Of a stretch of 64,000 nucleotides of DNA, positions 27,355 to 35,273 are shown one piece after another. Every line of letters starts with the position of its first letter. The first letter of the stretch is position 1. The translations under genes and the position numbers were made by a program. The stretch is taken from positions 62,001-126,000 of the forward strand of contig CAVYJK010000025.1 in assembly GCA_963768765.1 (NCBI GenBank), written 5' to 3'. The notes beneath the pieces were generated by a model. It searched no databases. It was not told the origin of the DNA and saw nothing but the letters and a program-made list of their open reading frames with translations. Source of the DNA: DASWLF01 sp963768765 (lineage in GTDB: Bacteria > Desulfobacterota > Desulfobaccia > Desulfobaccales > 0-14-0-80-60-11).

Positions 27355-27819
27355 TGCCGGGTTGCCATTAACCAGATTATTATTATTAAGATGGAGGGGC
27401 GCACCCAGGTGGGGGCCCCGGTAGCGGCAATTTGAGACCTCTGAACAACGCCAATTCTGGCGATTTTCTGGCGGGGGCGGGTAGAGACGGCCGCCCTATC
27501 ACCTTGATTTTTCCGGTCGGGTGGGCCTCCGTGCCCGCCACCAAATGCTCTTTATCGTCATTTTTCAGAGATCTCAACTTGAGACCTCTGCAAAAATCTC
27601 GATTATTTCGCTGGTTAATCAAAATGTAGCGTAGGCGCCCTCGCCTGCGACCATAGAAGGCATGGACAGCCGAGGGCGGCTATCCTACATGAGATTTTCG
27701 CATAGATCTGAACTTGGCATGAAAACGTCGGGGCGGGTTTAAAACCCGCCCCGACCCCGTTTCCAACCCAAGTCAGCCCAGACGTCTCGCCCGTGGCTGC
27801 ATATTAGATCAGGTTTGCG
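27355..27819. repeat. Gene-free stretch with several interspersed hairpin repeats
   Basis: No gene. Contains GTGGGCCTCCGTGCCCGCC (about 27522-27540), TAGCGTAGGCGCCCTCGCCTGCG (about 27628-27650) followed by GAGGGCGGCTATCCTACAT, and a perfect palindrome GTCGGGGCGGGTTTAAAACC with CGCCCCGAC (27727-27755). The last recurs as GTAGGGGCGGGTTTAAAACC with CGCCCCTAC at 29909-29937. Confidence 0.75.
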
Positions 27820-28893
27820 TCACATCGCCTCCGCCGGTTTCAGGTCCCGGCCCACCATGATGCAATCCTTGCCCCGGCCTTTGCTGTAAAACATGGCCCG
27901 GTCCGCAATCAGCAGCAGCTGTTCCCGGTCGGTGGCGTCCGCCGGCAAGGTGGCGATGCCGTAACTGGCGGTGATGGTGAGGTCCAGCCCATCGCCCGTC
28001 AAAAAGCGGGCCTGGTTGATGCCCTGCCGCAGGCGCCGGGTCAATCCCAGGGCTTCTTCCTGGGAGTAGTGGGGCAGGATGATGACGAACTCGTCGCCGC
28101 CATAGCGCACCAGGCTGTCCTCGGGACCCAAAACGCCGTGGATCACCTGGGCCACTTCCGCCAGGACCTTGCTCCCCTGCAGGTGGCCGTGGGCGTCCAC
28201 CACCGCCTTGAAATTGTCCAGGTCCAGGAAGACCACGGAAAAATTGCCGCCCTGGCTGAAGATCTGGGGAATCAGGTGGTCCAGCTTGGTGATGAGGTAG
28301 CGGGTGTTGTAGAAGCCGGTCACCTCATCGATGTAGGCCCGGGCCTGGAGCCTCTGCAAGTTGCGCACGTTGTCCACCGCGATGGCCACGTAGTCGGCCA
28401 GGATATGCAGCAGGGGCAGATACTTTTCCCGGAAGAATTTCTCATCCTCCACGTTCACCACTTCAAAGACGCCGATCACCTTGCCCTCCACCTTAAGGGG
28501 CAGGGCGATGATGGATTTGGTCTCAAAGCCGGTGGCCGCATCCGCCCGGGCGGAGAAGCGTTGGTCCAGGTCCACGTCGGGGATGAAGATGGGCTCGCCG
28601 GTTAAGGCCACGGTGCCGGCGATGCCTTCTCCCAGCTTCAGGCGGATGCCTTTGAGGGCCTCCGGGTCCACTCCCACCACCACCTCGAAGCGCAGCTCCT
28701 CGGTCTGCGGGTCCAGAAGCAGGAGCGACCAATTGCCGGCGGGGATGAGGATCTTGATGCGCTCCAGGACCGCGGTAAGCAAAGTTTCCATATCATAGGC
28801 GCTTACCAGGGCCTTGGAGAACTCGATGCAAGCCAGCAAGCGCTCAATCTGCCCGGTGCCGGCGACGCGATTGCCAAAATCCTCTGGTGCCAT
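27820..28893 (-). CDS. GAF-GGDEF diguanylate cyclase
   Basis: Cytoplasmic c-di-GMP synthase candidate, 357 aa. GAF domain at about 20-180 (DMETLLTAVLERIKILIPAG; LGEGIAGTVALTGEPIFIPD; SIIALPLKVEGKVIGVFEVV), short linker, then the GGDEF domain with DEVTGFYNTRYLITKLDHLI, VFLDLDNFKAVVDAHGHLQG and an intact catalytic loop RYGGDEFVIILP. The RxxD inhibitory site five residues before GGDEF is absent (GPEDSLV there), so product inhibition by that site is not expected. No receiver or EAL domain. Single gene flanked by repeats. The GAF ligand is unknown. Confidence 0.93.
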   Translation of the reverse strand: MAPEDFGNRVAGTGQIERLLACIEFSKALVSAYDMETLLTAVLERIKILIPAGNWSLLLLDPQTEELRFEVVVGVDPEALKGIRLKLGEGIAGTVALTGEPIFIPDVDLDQRFSARADAATGFETKSIIALPLKVEGKVIGVFEVVNVEDEKFFREKYLPLLHILADYVAIAVDNVRNLQRLQARAYIDEVTGFYNTRYLITKLDHLIPQIFSQGGNFSVVFLDLDNFKAVVDAHGHLQGSKVLAEVAQVIHGVLGPEDSLVRYGGDEFVIILPHYSQEEALGLTRRLRQGINQARFLTGDGLDLTITASYGIATLPADATDREQLLLIADRAMFYSKGRGKDCIMVGRDLKPAEAM

Positions 28894-29193
28894 AGCCTAG
28901 CTCCCCCGTTGATTCTATGGTCTACTTAAAGCCAATGCAAGGGGTTTGTCACCTGGCGGCCGCCGTGGGACCCCAAATGGTCTTCACCGCCATCTGCGGC
29001 CTTCAACTTGAGACCCCGGAAAAATTGGTTGCAGGACTATCGCGGCGGGTCCGGAGGCCCCGCCGGAACAACTGGCCGAGCCAGGGGCCTCCACTAATCA
29101 TCCCGGCAAAACCGGCCCCAGGGGCCAAGCCGGTTGACATCCTCCGGAGGAGATGATTAAAATACCTCTTATTTATCCAAAAAGGAGGGAGTC

Positions 29194-29677
29194 GTGGCCC
29201 ATAAATTGTTGATTGCGCTGGACAGTTCTGAAGGGGCCTGGCGCGCCGTGGAATATGTGGCCGAAACCTTCGGCAAGACCCCGGACGTGCAGGTCACCTT
29301 GCTTCATATCCTCTCGGGCCTGCCCCCGGCCTTATGGGACGACGGGCACATCCTGGGCGACAAAGAGCGGCAAGGCCGGACAGCGGGTGGTGGCCAGTTG
29401 GCAGGCGGAACAGGAAAAACAGTGGCAAGGCCTGGTGAAAAAAGCCCATGACCTCCTGACGGCCGCCGGTCTCCCCCAGCAGGCGGTGACCAATAGATTC
29501 AAGCCCAAATACTACGATGTAGCCGAAGACATCCTGAATGAGGCCACCACCGGCGGTTTCGACACCGTCGTCATGGGGCGCCGGGGATTGGGGATGGCCA
29601 AGTCGTTCCTCCTGGGGAGCGTCACCAACAAGGTGGTGCAAAACGCCAAGGAGTGCGCCGTCACCATCGTGGAATAG
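29194..29677 (+). CDS. Universal stress protein (UspA family), one frameshift
   Basis: Single-domain Usp fold, about 160 aa. N-terminal part KLLIALDSSEGAWRAVEYVA and DVQVTLLHILSGLPPA in one frame, then after about 29362 the remainder in the next frame: WQAEQEKQWQGLVKKAHDLL and the ATP-binding pattern VVMGRRGLGMAKSFLLGSVT (G-x2-G-x9-G-S) ending AKECAVTIVE. All parts are conserved, so one indel near 29362 is the simplest explanation. GTG start with GGAGG upstream. A rho-independent terminator follows at 29726. The ATP-binding motif is present, so an ATP-binding Usp is expected. Confidence 0.9.
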
Positions 29678-29725
29678 CAGACTCGTTCAAAGGCGGAGGC
29701 CTTTGCCTCCCGGTTGCACCTAAAA

Positions 29726-29752
29726 GGCAGGCCCTGGGGCCTGCCTTTTTTT
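29726..29752 (+). terminator. Rho-independent terminator after uspA
   Basis: Stem GGCAGGCC / GGCCTGCC (8 bp), loop CTGG, then seven T residues. Well placed about 50 bases after the Usp stop. Confidence 0.85.
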
Positions 29753-29812
29753 ATCAAGAGTAAGCCAAGGCTTATGGCCGCGGGTCCTCTGCTTCGAAAA
29801 GTTATTTGTTTA

Positions 29813-29937
29813 TAGGGGCGGTTGGCGAACCGCCCCTACGGGTAGACGGCGATTGTTCAGAAAAGTTCTTTAGAAAATAGTATTTGTTGACCAGTGTCTG
29901 CCAGCGCGGTAGGGGCGGGTTTAAAACCCGCCCCTAC
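29813..29937. repeat. Two 'GTAGGGGCGG' palindromes
   Basis: TAGGGGCGGTTGGCGAACCG with CCCCTA (29813-29838) and GTAGGGGCGGGTTTAAAACC with CGCCCCTAC (29909-29937). Members of a family with variable centres; see also 27727, 44134, 52490, 54028 and 54343. Confidence 0.75.
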
Positions 29938-30015
29938 CTGGCCATCCCGGCCTCCTGTTTTTAAGTGGCGGGGCACCGGGCTGCCCTCCCCCGGCGTCCC
30001 GCCCCCTTAGCCCCC

Positions 30016-30882
30016 TTAGCGCTGGAACTGCACCTCGATGTAGTTGTCGTTGAGGATGCGGGCCAGGTCGAATTTCTGGGACACCTCGGTCGCGGTGATG
30101 TTGATGCCCTTGTCCGTCAGCTCCCCGGCGGCCAGCTCCGGGGCGTGGCCGGCGTAAAGGCGCCGCAGTACGTTGTGCATGGTGGCGGAGGACACGTTGC
30201 CCCGGGCCGGCACCCCCCGGGGCACGTCGTTGTGGATGTGCTGGAAGAAAAAATCCACCTGGTAGTCCCCCGCCTGGCTATTGAAACGCACCACCTTTTC
30301 CCCCTCCATCCCTTCGTTCAGAACCTCCTGAGGCACGTAACGGTTGAGGATCTGCCCGGTGCGGTTCTGCTGGGCCAGATACAGGATGGAGACCACGTCG
30401 TAGTGGTCCAGGGGGCGCTGCTCCTCCTGCTCCACCCGGGTGGTGCCGAATTTGCGGAAACGGTATTCCGGGGCGTTGGGGTGGCGGTTCACCACCATGT
30501 CCGCCCCAATGGTGCCCACCGAGCAGGAAAGGTTGAGCTGGTTCTCGTCTTCAATGGGGACCCCGTAGCTCTTGAGTTTGTCCAGGATCAGGCCGTGGCG
30601 GTGCCCGCAGAGGAGGCGGCGGATCAGTGCCTGCATCAGGTTGGGACTGGCCTGGTACTTGGGGGACAGGGCCAGGGAGGAGAGCTTCTCCAGGGTCAGT
30701 TCCACGTAATAGCTCTCGGTGCTCAAAAGCAGGTCGGTTTTCCCCTGCTGGGCGCCGCCGGGGCTGTAGCGCCGCCAGATTTCCTTCCAATCGTGTTCCT
30801 TCAAGAGACCCAGGACAGTTATCAGGTCATAAGAATCGAGGTCCCGGCCTTCCAGCTCTTCCACCAGACATTTGACTCGCAT
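30016..30882 (-). CDS. Unknown protein with two tandem copies of one domain
   Basis: 288 aa, start ATG 30882 (MRVKCLVEELEGRDLDSYDL) with GGAGG five bases upstream. Not recognised. The sequence shows an internal duplication: LDSYDLITVLGLLKEHDWKE-IWRRYSP (about residue 15-40) resembles LDHYDVVSILYLAQQNRTGQ-ILNRYVP (about 160-186), and later LMQALIRRLLCGHRHGLILD resembles TMHNVLRRLYAGHAPELAAG, each followed by an alpha/beta tail. So the protein is two copies of an about 125-residue unit joined by a linker (RKFGTTRVEQEEQRP). No signal peptide, membrane helix or catalytic motif is evident. Possibly a ligand- or nucleic-acid-binding regulator; this is a guess. Confidence 0.75.
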   Translation of the reverse strand: MRVKCLVEELEGRDLDSYDLITVLGLLKEHDWKEIWRRYSPGGAQQGKTDLLLSTESYYVELTLEKLSSLALSPKYQASPNLMQALIRRLLCGHRHGLILDKLKSYGVPIEDENQLNLSCSVGTIGADMVVNRHPNAPEYRFRKFGTTRVEQEEQRPLDHYDVVSILYLAQQNRTGQILNRYVPQEVLNEGMEGEKVVRFNSQAGDYQVDFFFQHIHNDVPRGVPARGNVSSATMHNVLRRLYAGHAPELAAGELTDKGINITATEVSQKFDLARILNDNYIEVQFQR

Positions 30883-31127
30883 GGGGGCCTCCCTTTGCTT
30901 TTTTGCCATCAATATAAGCACGCCTACCGAACCGCGCAATCCGGCCAAACTCTATTTGCCGCCTTAACGAGTAAACTTTTCCGGAAAGGGAGAATTAACC
31001 GTAATGACTCTTAAGCCCGCACCGGAAAAGGTTTAACCAGCGGCGCGTCTTGCCTTTTGCCCAGGTGATGATTAAGTTGAGCGATAAGAAATGCCTGGAC
31101 AGTTACGTCTGCGCAAAGGAGAAGATC

Positions 31128-31710
31128 ATGACTATGCAGGTTTGCTGGGTGAATGATCTGGACAAGGCCCGGGAAACGGCCAGCAAGACCAAGAAGCCCA
31201 TCTTGCTGGACTTCTTCAATCCCAACTGAATTGGCTGTAAACAGATGGGTGCAGTTACGTACCCGGACCAAGACGTGGCCAAATTCGTGGACTTGAATTT
31301 TATCCCGGTGCAGATAGAGACCTCGGAGAAGAACAAGGCCCTGATGGAAAAGTACGGGGTGACCTGGACTCCCAGCATCTTCGTACTGGATGCGGACGGC
31401 AAGGTGCATTACAGCACCGTGGGTTTTATCCCGCCCGAAGAGTTCGTCCCCACTTTCCTGGTGGGCGAAGGCCCGCTGGTATTTCGATACCGGGCAGCTG
31501 GCTGAAGCTCGGGCCACCCTGGAAGAGATGCTGAGCCGCTGCCCCCACCCCAGTGCCGCGGCGGAAGCCATCTTCTTCCTGGGGGTGGCCAGGTACAAGT
31601 TGACCCATGACCCCAAGCCTTTGCGGGCGGCCTACGACGAGCTGAAAGCCAAGTACCCGCAAAGCGACTGGACCAAGCGGGCCGACCCTTATCGGCTCAT
31701 TGAAGCCTAG
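31128..31710 (+). CDS. Thioredoxin-fold selenoprotein candidate (UxxC) with TPR-like C-terminus
   Basis: Redox-active thioredoxin-like domain whose first active-site residue is encoded by an in-frame TGA at 31227-31229 (codon 34): LLDFFNPN-U-IGCKQMGAVT. The frame is open from ATG 31128 (AAGGAG six bases upstream) through the TGA to about 31468, and the text after TGA is conserved thioredoxin sequence (VAKFVDLNFIPVQIE; cis-Pro loop GVTWTPSIFVLDADG). A hairpin able to act as SECIS follows (31247-31264). After a likely single indel near 31470 the C-terminal part continues in another frame as a helical, TPR-like tail (WYFDTGQLAEARATLEEML, AIFFLGVARYKLT) ending at the TAG 31708-31710. Alternative: a TGC/TGT miscalled as TGA. 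Selenocysteine genes are not in the window. Confidence 0.8.
31227..31264 (+). promoter_or_regulatory. Sec UGA codon and candidate bacterial SECIS hairpin
   Basis: TGA at 31227-31229. Seventeen bases later GGGTGC (31247-31252) pairs with GTACCC (31259-31264), one G-U wobble, closing a six-base loop AGTTAC. The UGA-to-loop distance is 23 bases. Compared with the E. coli fdhF SECIS upper stem (GGUUGC-AGGUCU-GCACC), the stem start and a loop beginning A-G with a following U are similar, but the bulged U is not obvious. Confidence 0.5.
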
Positions 31711-31744
31711 TGGGGCTTCTCGCAATTAATATGAATTTAATACC

Positions 31745-31783
31745 GGGGGTTTTTACCCCCCCTTTTTTAAAGGGGGATTTAAA
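31745..31783. repeat. CCCCCTTT palindromic repeat
   Basis: TTTTTACCCCCCCTTTTTTAAAGGGGGATTTAAAA, member of the family at 19490 and 22780. Confidence 0.65.
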
Positions 31784-31895
31784 AAGCCACTCGGCAATAC
31801 CATGGCAAAATAAGTATCATACAATTTACGGGACACCGCGGCCCCGGAGCCGGTAAACCTTTCCGGTCCCGCAAACCCCGCTTGGAGACCAAGCC

Positions 31896-32447
31896 GTGAA
31901 AGTGAACGTGGGCCAATCCGTTCTGGAGTTGGTGGAAGGGGACATCACCCAGCAGGAGACCGACGCCATCGTCAATGCCGCCAACCCCAGCCTGCTGGGC
32001 GGCGGCGGGGTGGACGGGGCCATCCACCGGGTCGGGGGGCCCAAGATCCTGGAGGAATGCCGCCTCCTCGGGGGTTGCCCCAGCGGCGAGGCCCGCCTCA
32101 CCACCGGCGGCTTTCTCAAGGCCAGGTACGTTATCCACACGGTGGGTCCCGTTTACCAGGGAGGCGGCCACCCGGAGGCCGAGCTGCTGGCCTCCTGCTA
32201 CCGGGAGAGCCTGAAGCTGGCCTCCTCCAAGGGGCTGGCCAGCGTGGCCTTTCCCTCCATCTCCACCGGGGCCTACGGTTATCCCATGGCCGAGGCGGCC
32301 CGCGTCGCCCTCAAGACCGCCATGGACTACCTGGCCAACCATCCGGAAATCCGGCTGGTGCGCTTTGTCCTGTTCGGGCGCTCCGCCTATGAGGCCTATG
32401 AGAAGGTGCTGCAAGAATTGACCGGCGGCGGCAGGCAGGTCCGGTAA
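31896..32447 (+). CDS. Macro-domain protein (O-acetyl-ADP-ribose deacetylase type)
   Basis: 183-aa stand-alone macro domain, predicted to remove ADP-ribose esters or hydrolyse O-acetyl-ADP-ribose (YmdB/MacroD type). Motifs: GDITQQETDAIVNAANPSLL, GGGGVDGAIHRVGGPKILEE, CPSGEARLTTGGFLKARYVI, HTVGPVY, and VAFPSISTGAYGYPMAEAAR. The catalytic-loop Asn-Ala-Ala-Asn and GGGGVDGAI are as in MacroD enzymes. GTG start with GGAG upstream. No ADP-ribosyltransferase or sirtuin gene is next to it, so a toxin-antidote pair is not indicated. Confidence 0.94.
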   Translation: MKVNVGQSVLELVEGDITQQETDAIVNAANPSLLGGGGVDGAIHRVGGPKILEECRLLGGCPSGEARLTTGGFLKARYVIHTVGPVYQGGGHPEAELLASCYRESLKLASSKGLASVAFPSISTGAYGYPMAEAARVALKTAMDYLANHPEIRLVRFVLFGRSAYEAYEKVLQELTGGGRQVR

Positions 32448-32459
32448 TCTTCTATTAAC

Positions 32460-32690
32460 CGGCGCCAAACTTAAATCACCTTTCCTTTGGAAAAACTGAC
32501 TCATCCCAGGCCACCCCGGCGCGGCCACGGTGAAGGGCATAAGGCCGCGCAGGTTTCTCCCGGCAGCCCCCAAGGGGAAATTTCAGGAGGCAAGAGTCGC
32601 TGGCCGCAGTAAGAGCGGTACGGCGTTAACTGAGGAGACCGGCGACGATAGCCGAGACAGCAGCCGGCAGCGCAGGGCGTGGCACCCGAA
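32460..32690. other. Gene-free, hairpin-rich GC segment
   Basis: Between the macro-domain gene and the folD terminator. Several perfect inverted repeats follow each other: GCGCGGCC / GGCCGCGC with a 16-base loop (about 32519-32550), CCCC-AA-GGGG (about 32569), GCCGC / GCGGT (about 32602-32619) and CGGC / GCCG (about 32640). No open frame of note. It does not match tmRNA, RNase P, SRP or cobalamin riboswitch consensus as far as I can tell. Possibly a structured RNA, possibly another repeat. Confidence 0.25.
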
Positions 32691-32695
32691 ACGCT

Positions 32696-32728
32696 AAAAA
32701 AAGGCCCCACCCAAAGGGGCGGGGCCTT
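32696..32728 (-). terminator. Rho-independent terminator of folD
   Basis: Read on the minus strand: AAGGCCCCGCCCC-TTT-GGGTGGGGCCTT followed by a T run. The plus strand also has an A run before and could act weakly for the macro-domain gene. Confidence 0.8.
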
Positions 32729-32819
32729 AACTCAACTGGTTTAACGGGCTTCCGGGACCTCGATGCGCCCTTCCAGCTCGCCAATATAATTTTCTAGAAA
32801 TTCCTCGATCAGATGGGTT

Positions 32820-32863
32820 TGGGGGAGGGGGTAAGGGCTTCCTGCCCTTAGCCCCCTCCCCCA
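32820..32863. repeat. GGGGGAGGGGG hairpin
   Basis: TGGGGGAGGGGGTAAGGGC then TTCCT then GCCCTTAGCCCCCTCCCCCA. Nearly the same hairpin stands just before tsaD (about 37865-37914). Confidence 0.8.
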
Positions 32864-32884
32864 CCAGCCAATTCCACTAAATCC

Positions 32885-33787
32885 CTAAATCTTAATCAGC
32901 CCTGCGGCCGCTTTGGCGGCCAAGACGGTGTTTTTCATGAGCATGGTGATGGTCATGGGGCCCACGCCGCCGGGCACCGGGGTGATATAGGAGGCCTTCT
33001 GGGAGACCGAGTCGAAGTCCACGTCGCCGGCCAGGATGGCCTTGCCGGTCTTTTCGCTGACGCCGATGCGGTTGACGCCCACGTCGATGACACAGGCCCC
33101 TTCTTTCACCCAGTCGCCCTGGATGTACTTGGGCACGCCGGCGGCGACGATGAGGATGTCGGCCCGGCGGCAGTGCTCGATCATCTTATCCTTGGGGGTG
33201 CCGGTGTGGACGCAGGTGACGGTGCAGTTGGCCCCGGCCCGCTTCTGGATCATGATGGCCACCATGGGTTTGCCCACGATGTTGGAGCGGCCCACCACCA
33301 CCACTTCCTTGCCCTTGGGGTCGCCGTAGGAGCGGACGATGAGCTCCTGGCAGCCCGCCGGGGTGCAGGGCAGAAACACGTAGTTGCCGATCAGGATGCG
33401 GCCCACGTTCACCGGATGGAAGGCGTCCACGTCCTTGTTGGGGTCGATGGCCAACAGGATCTTGTTGGATTCGATGTGCTTGGGGAGCGGCAGCTGCACC
33501 AGGATGCCGTGCAGCTTGGGGTCCTTATTGTATTTGTCAATCAAGGCCAGCAGGGCCGCTTCGGTAATATCCGGGGGCTGGCTGTCCTGGATGGAGTAGA
33601 ACCCCAGCTCATGGGAGGTCTTCTGTTTGGCGGTGACGTAGCTTACGGAGCCGGGGTCTTCCCCCACCAGGATGGTGACCAGACCCGGGGTCAAATTATG
33701 TTTGGCCTTAAGTTCTGCTACCTCTTGCTTCAACTCTTCCCGTATCTGGGCGGCCACTTCGGCCCCTTTGATCAGTTTCGCAGCCAT
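32885..33787 (-). CDS. folD: FolD, methylene-THF dehydrogenase / methenyl-THF cyclohydrolase
   Basis: Bifunctional cytoplasmic C1 enzyme interconverting 5,10-methylene-, methenyl- and 10-formyl-tetrahydrofolate; it serves purine synthesis and, in acetogenic or acetyl-CoA-pathway organisms, the methyl branch. 300 aa. Active-site Tyr/Lys region SVSYVTAKQKTSHELGF, HGILVQLPLPKHI near 95, FHPVNVGRI, CTPAGCQELI and the NADP motif VVVGRSNIVGKPM near 165; C-terminal PVPGGVGPMTITMLMKNTV. Cys ligands unusual residues not seen. Intact single gene with its own terminator. ATG 33787 preceded by AGGAGG. Confidence 0.97.
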   Translation of the reverse strand: MAAKLIKGAEVAAQIREELKQEVAELKAKHNLTPGLVTILVGEDPGSVSYVTAKQKTSHELGFYSIQDSQPPDITEAALLALIDKYNKDPKLHGILVQLPLPKHIESNKILLAIDPNKDVDAFHPVNVGRILIGNYVFLPCTPAGCQELIVRSYGDPKGKEVVVVGRSNIVGKPMVAIMIQKRAGANCTVTCVHTGTPKDKMIEHCRRADILIVAAGVPKYIQGDWVKEGACVIDVGVNRIGVSEKTGKAILAGDVDFDSVSQKASYITPVPGGVGPMTITMLMKNTVLAAKAAAGLIKI

Positions 33788-33916
33788 GTACCTGGCCTCC
33801 TTTACTTGTGATTTTTTTCATTAATACCATCAATTTTTCCATATCGTCAATCTAAAAATTCATTTACCAACTTAATGTGGCCCGCGGCTCAACCTTTCTT
33901 TTTTTAGAAATCCGGG

Positions 33917-33922
33917 TATAAT
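33917..33922 (+). promoter_or_regulatory. Possible -10 box (TATAAT) before lysC
   Basis: TATAAT 23 bases upstream of the lysC start in an AT-rich stretch. No good -35 box at the expected distance (CTTTCT at 33894-33899), hence low confidence. Confidence 0.3.
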
Positions 33923-33944
33923 AAATAATTCAGGGAGTTCGGTA

Positions 33945-35232
33945 GTGGCGTTGATCGTGCAAAAATACGGGGGCACCTCGTTGGCCGACCCGGACCGCAT
34001 CGCCAACGTGGCCAACCGGGTGGTCAAAGGGTGGCGCGACGGCAACAAGCATGGTGGTGGTTCTCTCGGCCATGGCCGGGGAGACGGACCGCCTCATCAG
34101 ATCTGGCCACGGAACTGGCCGAAGACCCGGATCCCCGGGAGCTGGACGTACTTTTGGCCACCGGCGAACAGGTCACGGTGTCGCTGTTTTCCATGTTTCT
34201 GCGGTCCCAGGGGGTGCCGGCCACTTCGCTGCTCAGCCACCAGGCCCGCATCTACACCGATAAAGCTTACGGCCGGGCCCGCATCATCGGCATCGACACC
34301 GCCCGCATCCGGGAGGAGTTGAAAAAGAATCGCATCGTCACCCTGGCGGGTTTCCAGGGGGTGGATGAAGTGGGCAACATCACCACCCTGGGCCGGGGCG
34401 GCTCCGATACCACCGCGGTGGCCGTGGCCGCGGCCTTGAAGGCCGACCTCTGCGAAATCTACACCGACGTGGACGGGATCTACACCACCGATCCCCGCAT
34501 CTACCCCAAGGCCCGGAAGCTAGATCGCATCTCCTACGACGAGATGCTGGAGCTGTCCTCCCTGGGGGCCAAGGTCCTGGAGATCCGCTCCGTGGGCTTC
34601 GCCCGGCGCTACGGCGTGCCCCTGGTGGTGCGTTCCAGTTTCACCGATGAGCCTGGCACCCTGGTGACCGTGGAGGATGAAGAAATGGAAATTGTGCCGG
34701 TATCCGGCGTCGCCTTGAGCCGAAACGATGCCCGGGTGACCATCACCCGGGTTCCCGACCGCCCCGGGGTTGCCATGCACCTCTTCCGCCGGTGGCCGAC
34801 GCCAACATCGTGGTGGATATGATCATCCAGAACACCAGCATCGAGGGCTTCACCGACCTGACCTTCACCGTGCCCCAGGGCGACCTGAAGAAGACCCTGG
34901 AGACTGGTCAGGCCCGGTGGCCACGGAGATCGGGGCCGACCAAGGTGTTGAGCGACGAGAACATCGCCAAGGTCTCCATCGTGGGCGTGGGCATGAAGAA
35001 CAACGCCGGGGTGGCGGCCCAAATGTTCGAAGCCCTGGCCGCCGAGGACATCAACATCCTGATGATCAGCACCTCGGAGATCAAGATTTCCTGCGTCATC
35101 GAGGACAAATACGGCGAGTTGGCGGTCAGGGTTCTGCACGACGCCTTCGGGCTGGGACCAGCCGCCGCCGAAGAAAAAGATAGAGTTCAAGGTTCAAAGT
35201 TCAAGTCGCTTGTTAGAACGCCTGAACCTTGA
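33945..35232 (+). CDS. lysC: Aspartate kinase, several frameshifts
   Basis: First enzyme of the aspartate-family amino acids. Kinase domain: ALIVQKYGGTSLADPDRIAN, VVVLSAMAGETDRLI, LATELAEDPDPRELDVLLAT, VTLAGFQGVDEVGNITTLGR, GGSDTTAVAVAAAL, CEIYTDVDGIYTTDPRI; then two ACT domains (VTITRVPDRPGVAMHLF; VSIVGVGMKNNAGVAAQMFE; INILMISTSEIKISCVIE), so lysine/threonine feedback is likely. The frame changes at least five times: an extra C at 34050 (AACAAGCATG for AACAAGATG), an extra A at 34099 (ATCAGAT for ATCGAT), a missing base near 34790, and a short out-of-frame stretch about 34913-34942. Every part is conserved, pointing to base-call error. GTG start. cimA follows. Confidence 0.92.
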
Positions 35233-35258
35233 ACCTTGAACTTTGAACTTTGACATTT
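35184..35258. repeat. GTTCAAAGTTCAAGG palindrome between lysC and cimA
   Basis: GTTCAAGGTTCAAAGTTCAA and, after an 18-base centre, TTGAACCTTGAACTTTGAAC. The left arm forms the last codons of lysC and the right arm ends just before the cimA ribosome-binding site. Confidence 0.8.
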
Positions 35259-35273
35259 CACGAGGCCCAAACC

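Noticed and set aside
32460..32690. Cobalamin riboswitch (a GGAGACCGGC stretch resembles its 3' end)
   Set aside because: The B12 box and the other conserved blocks are missing in the right order on both strands.
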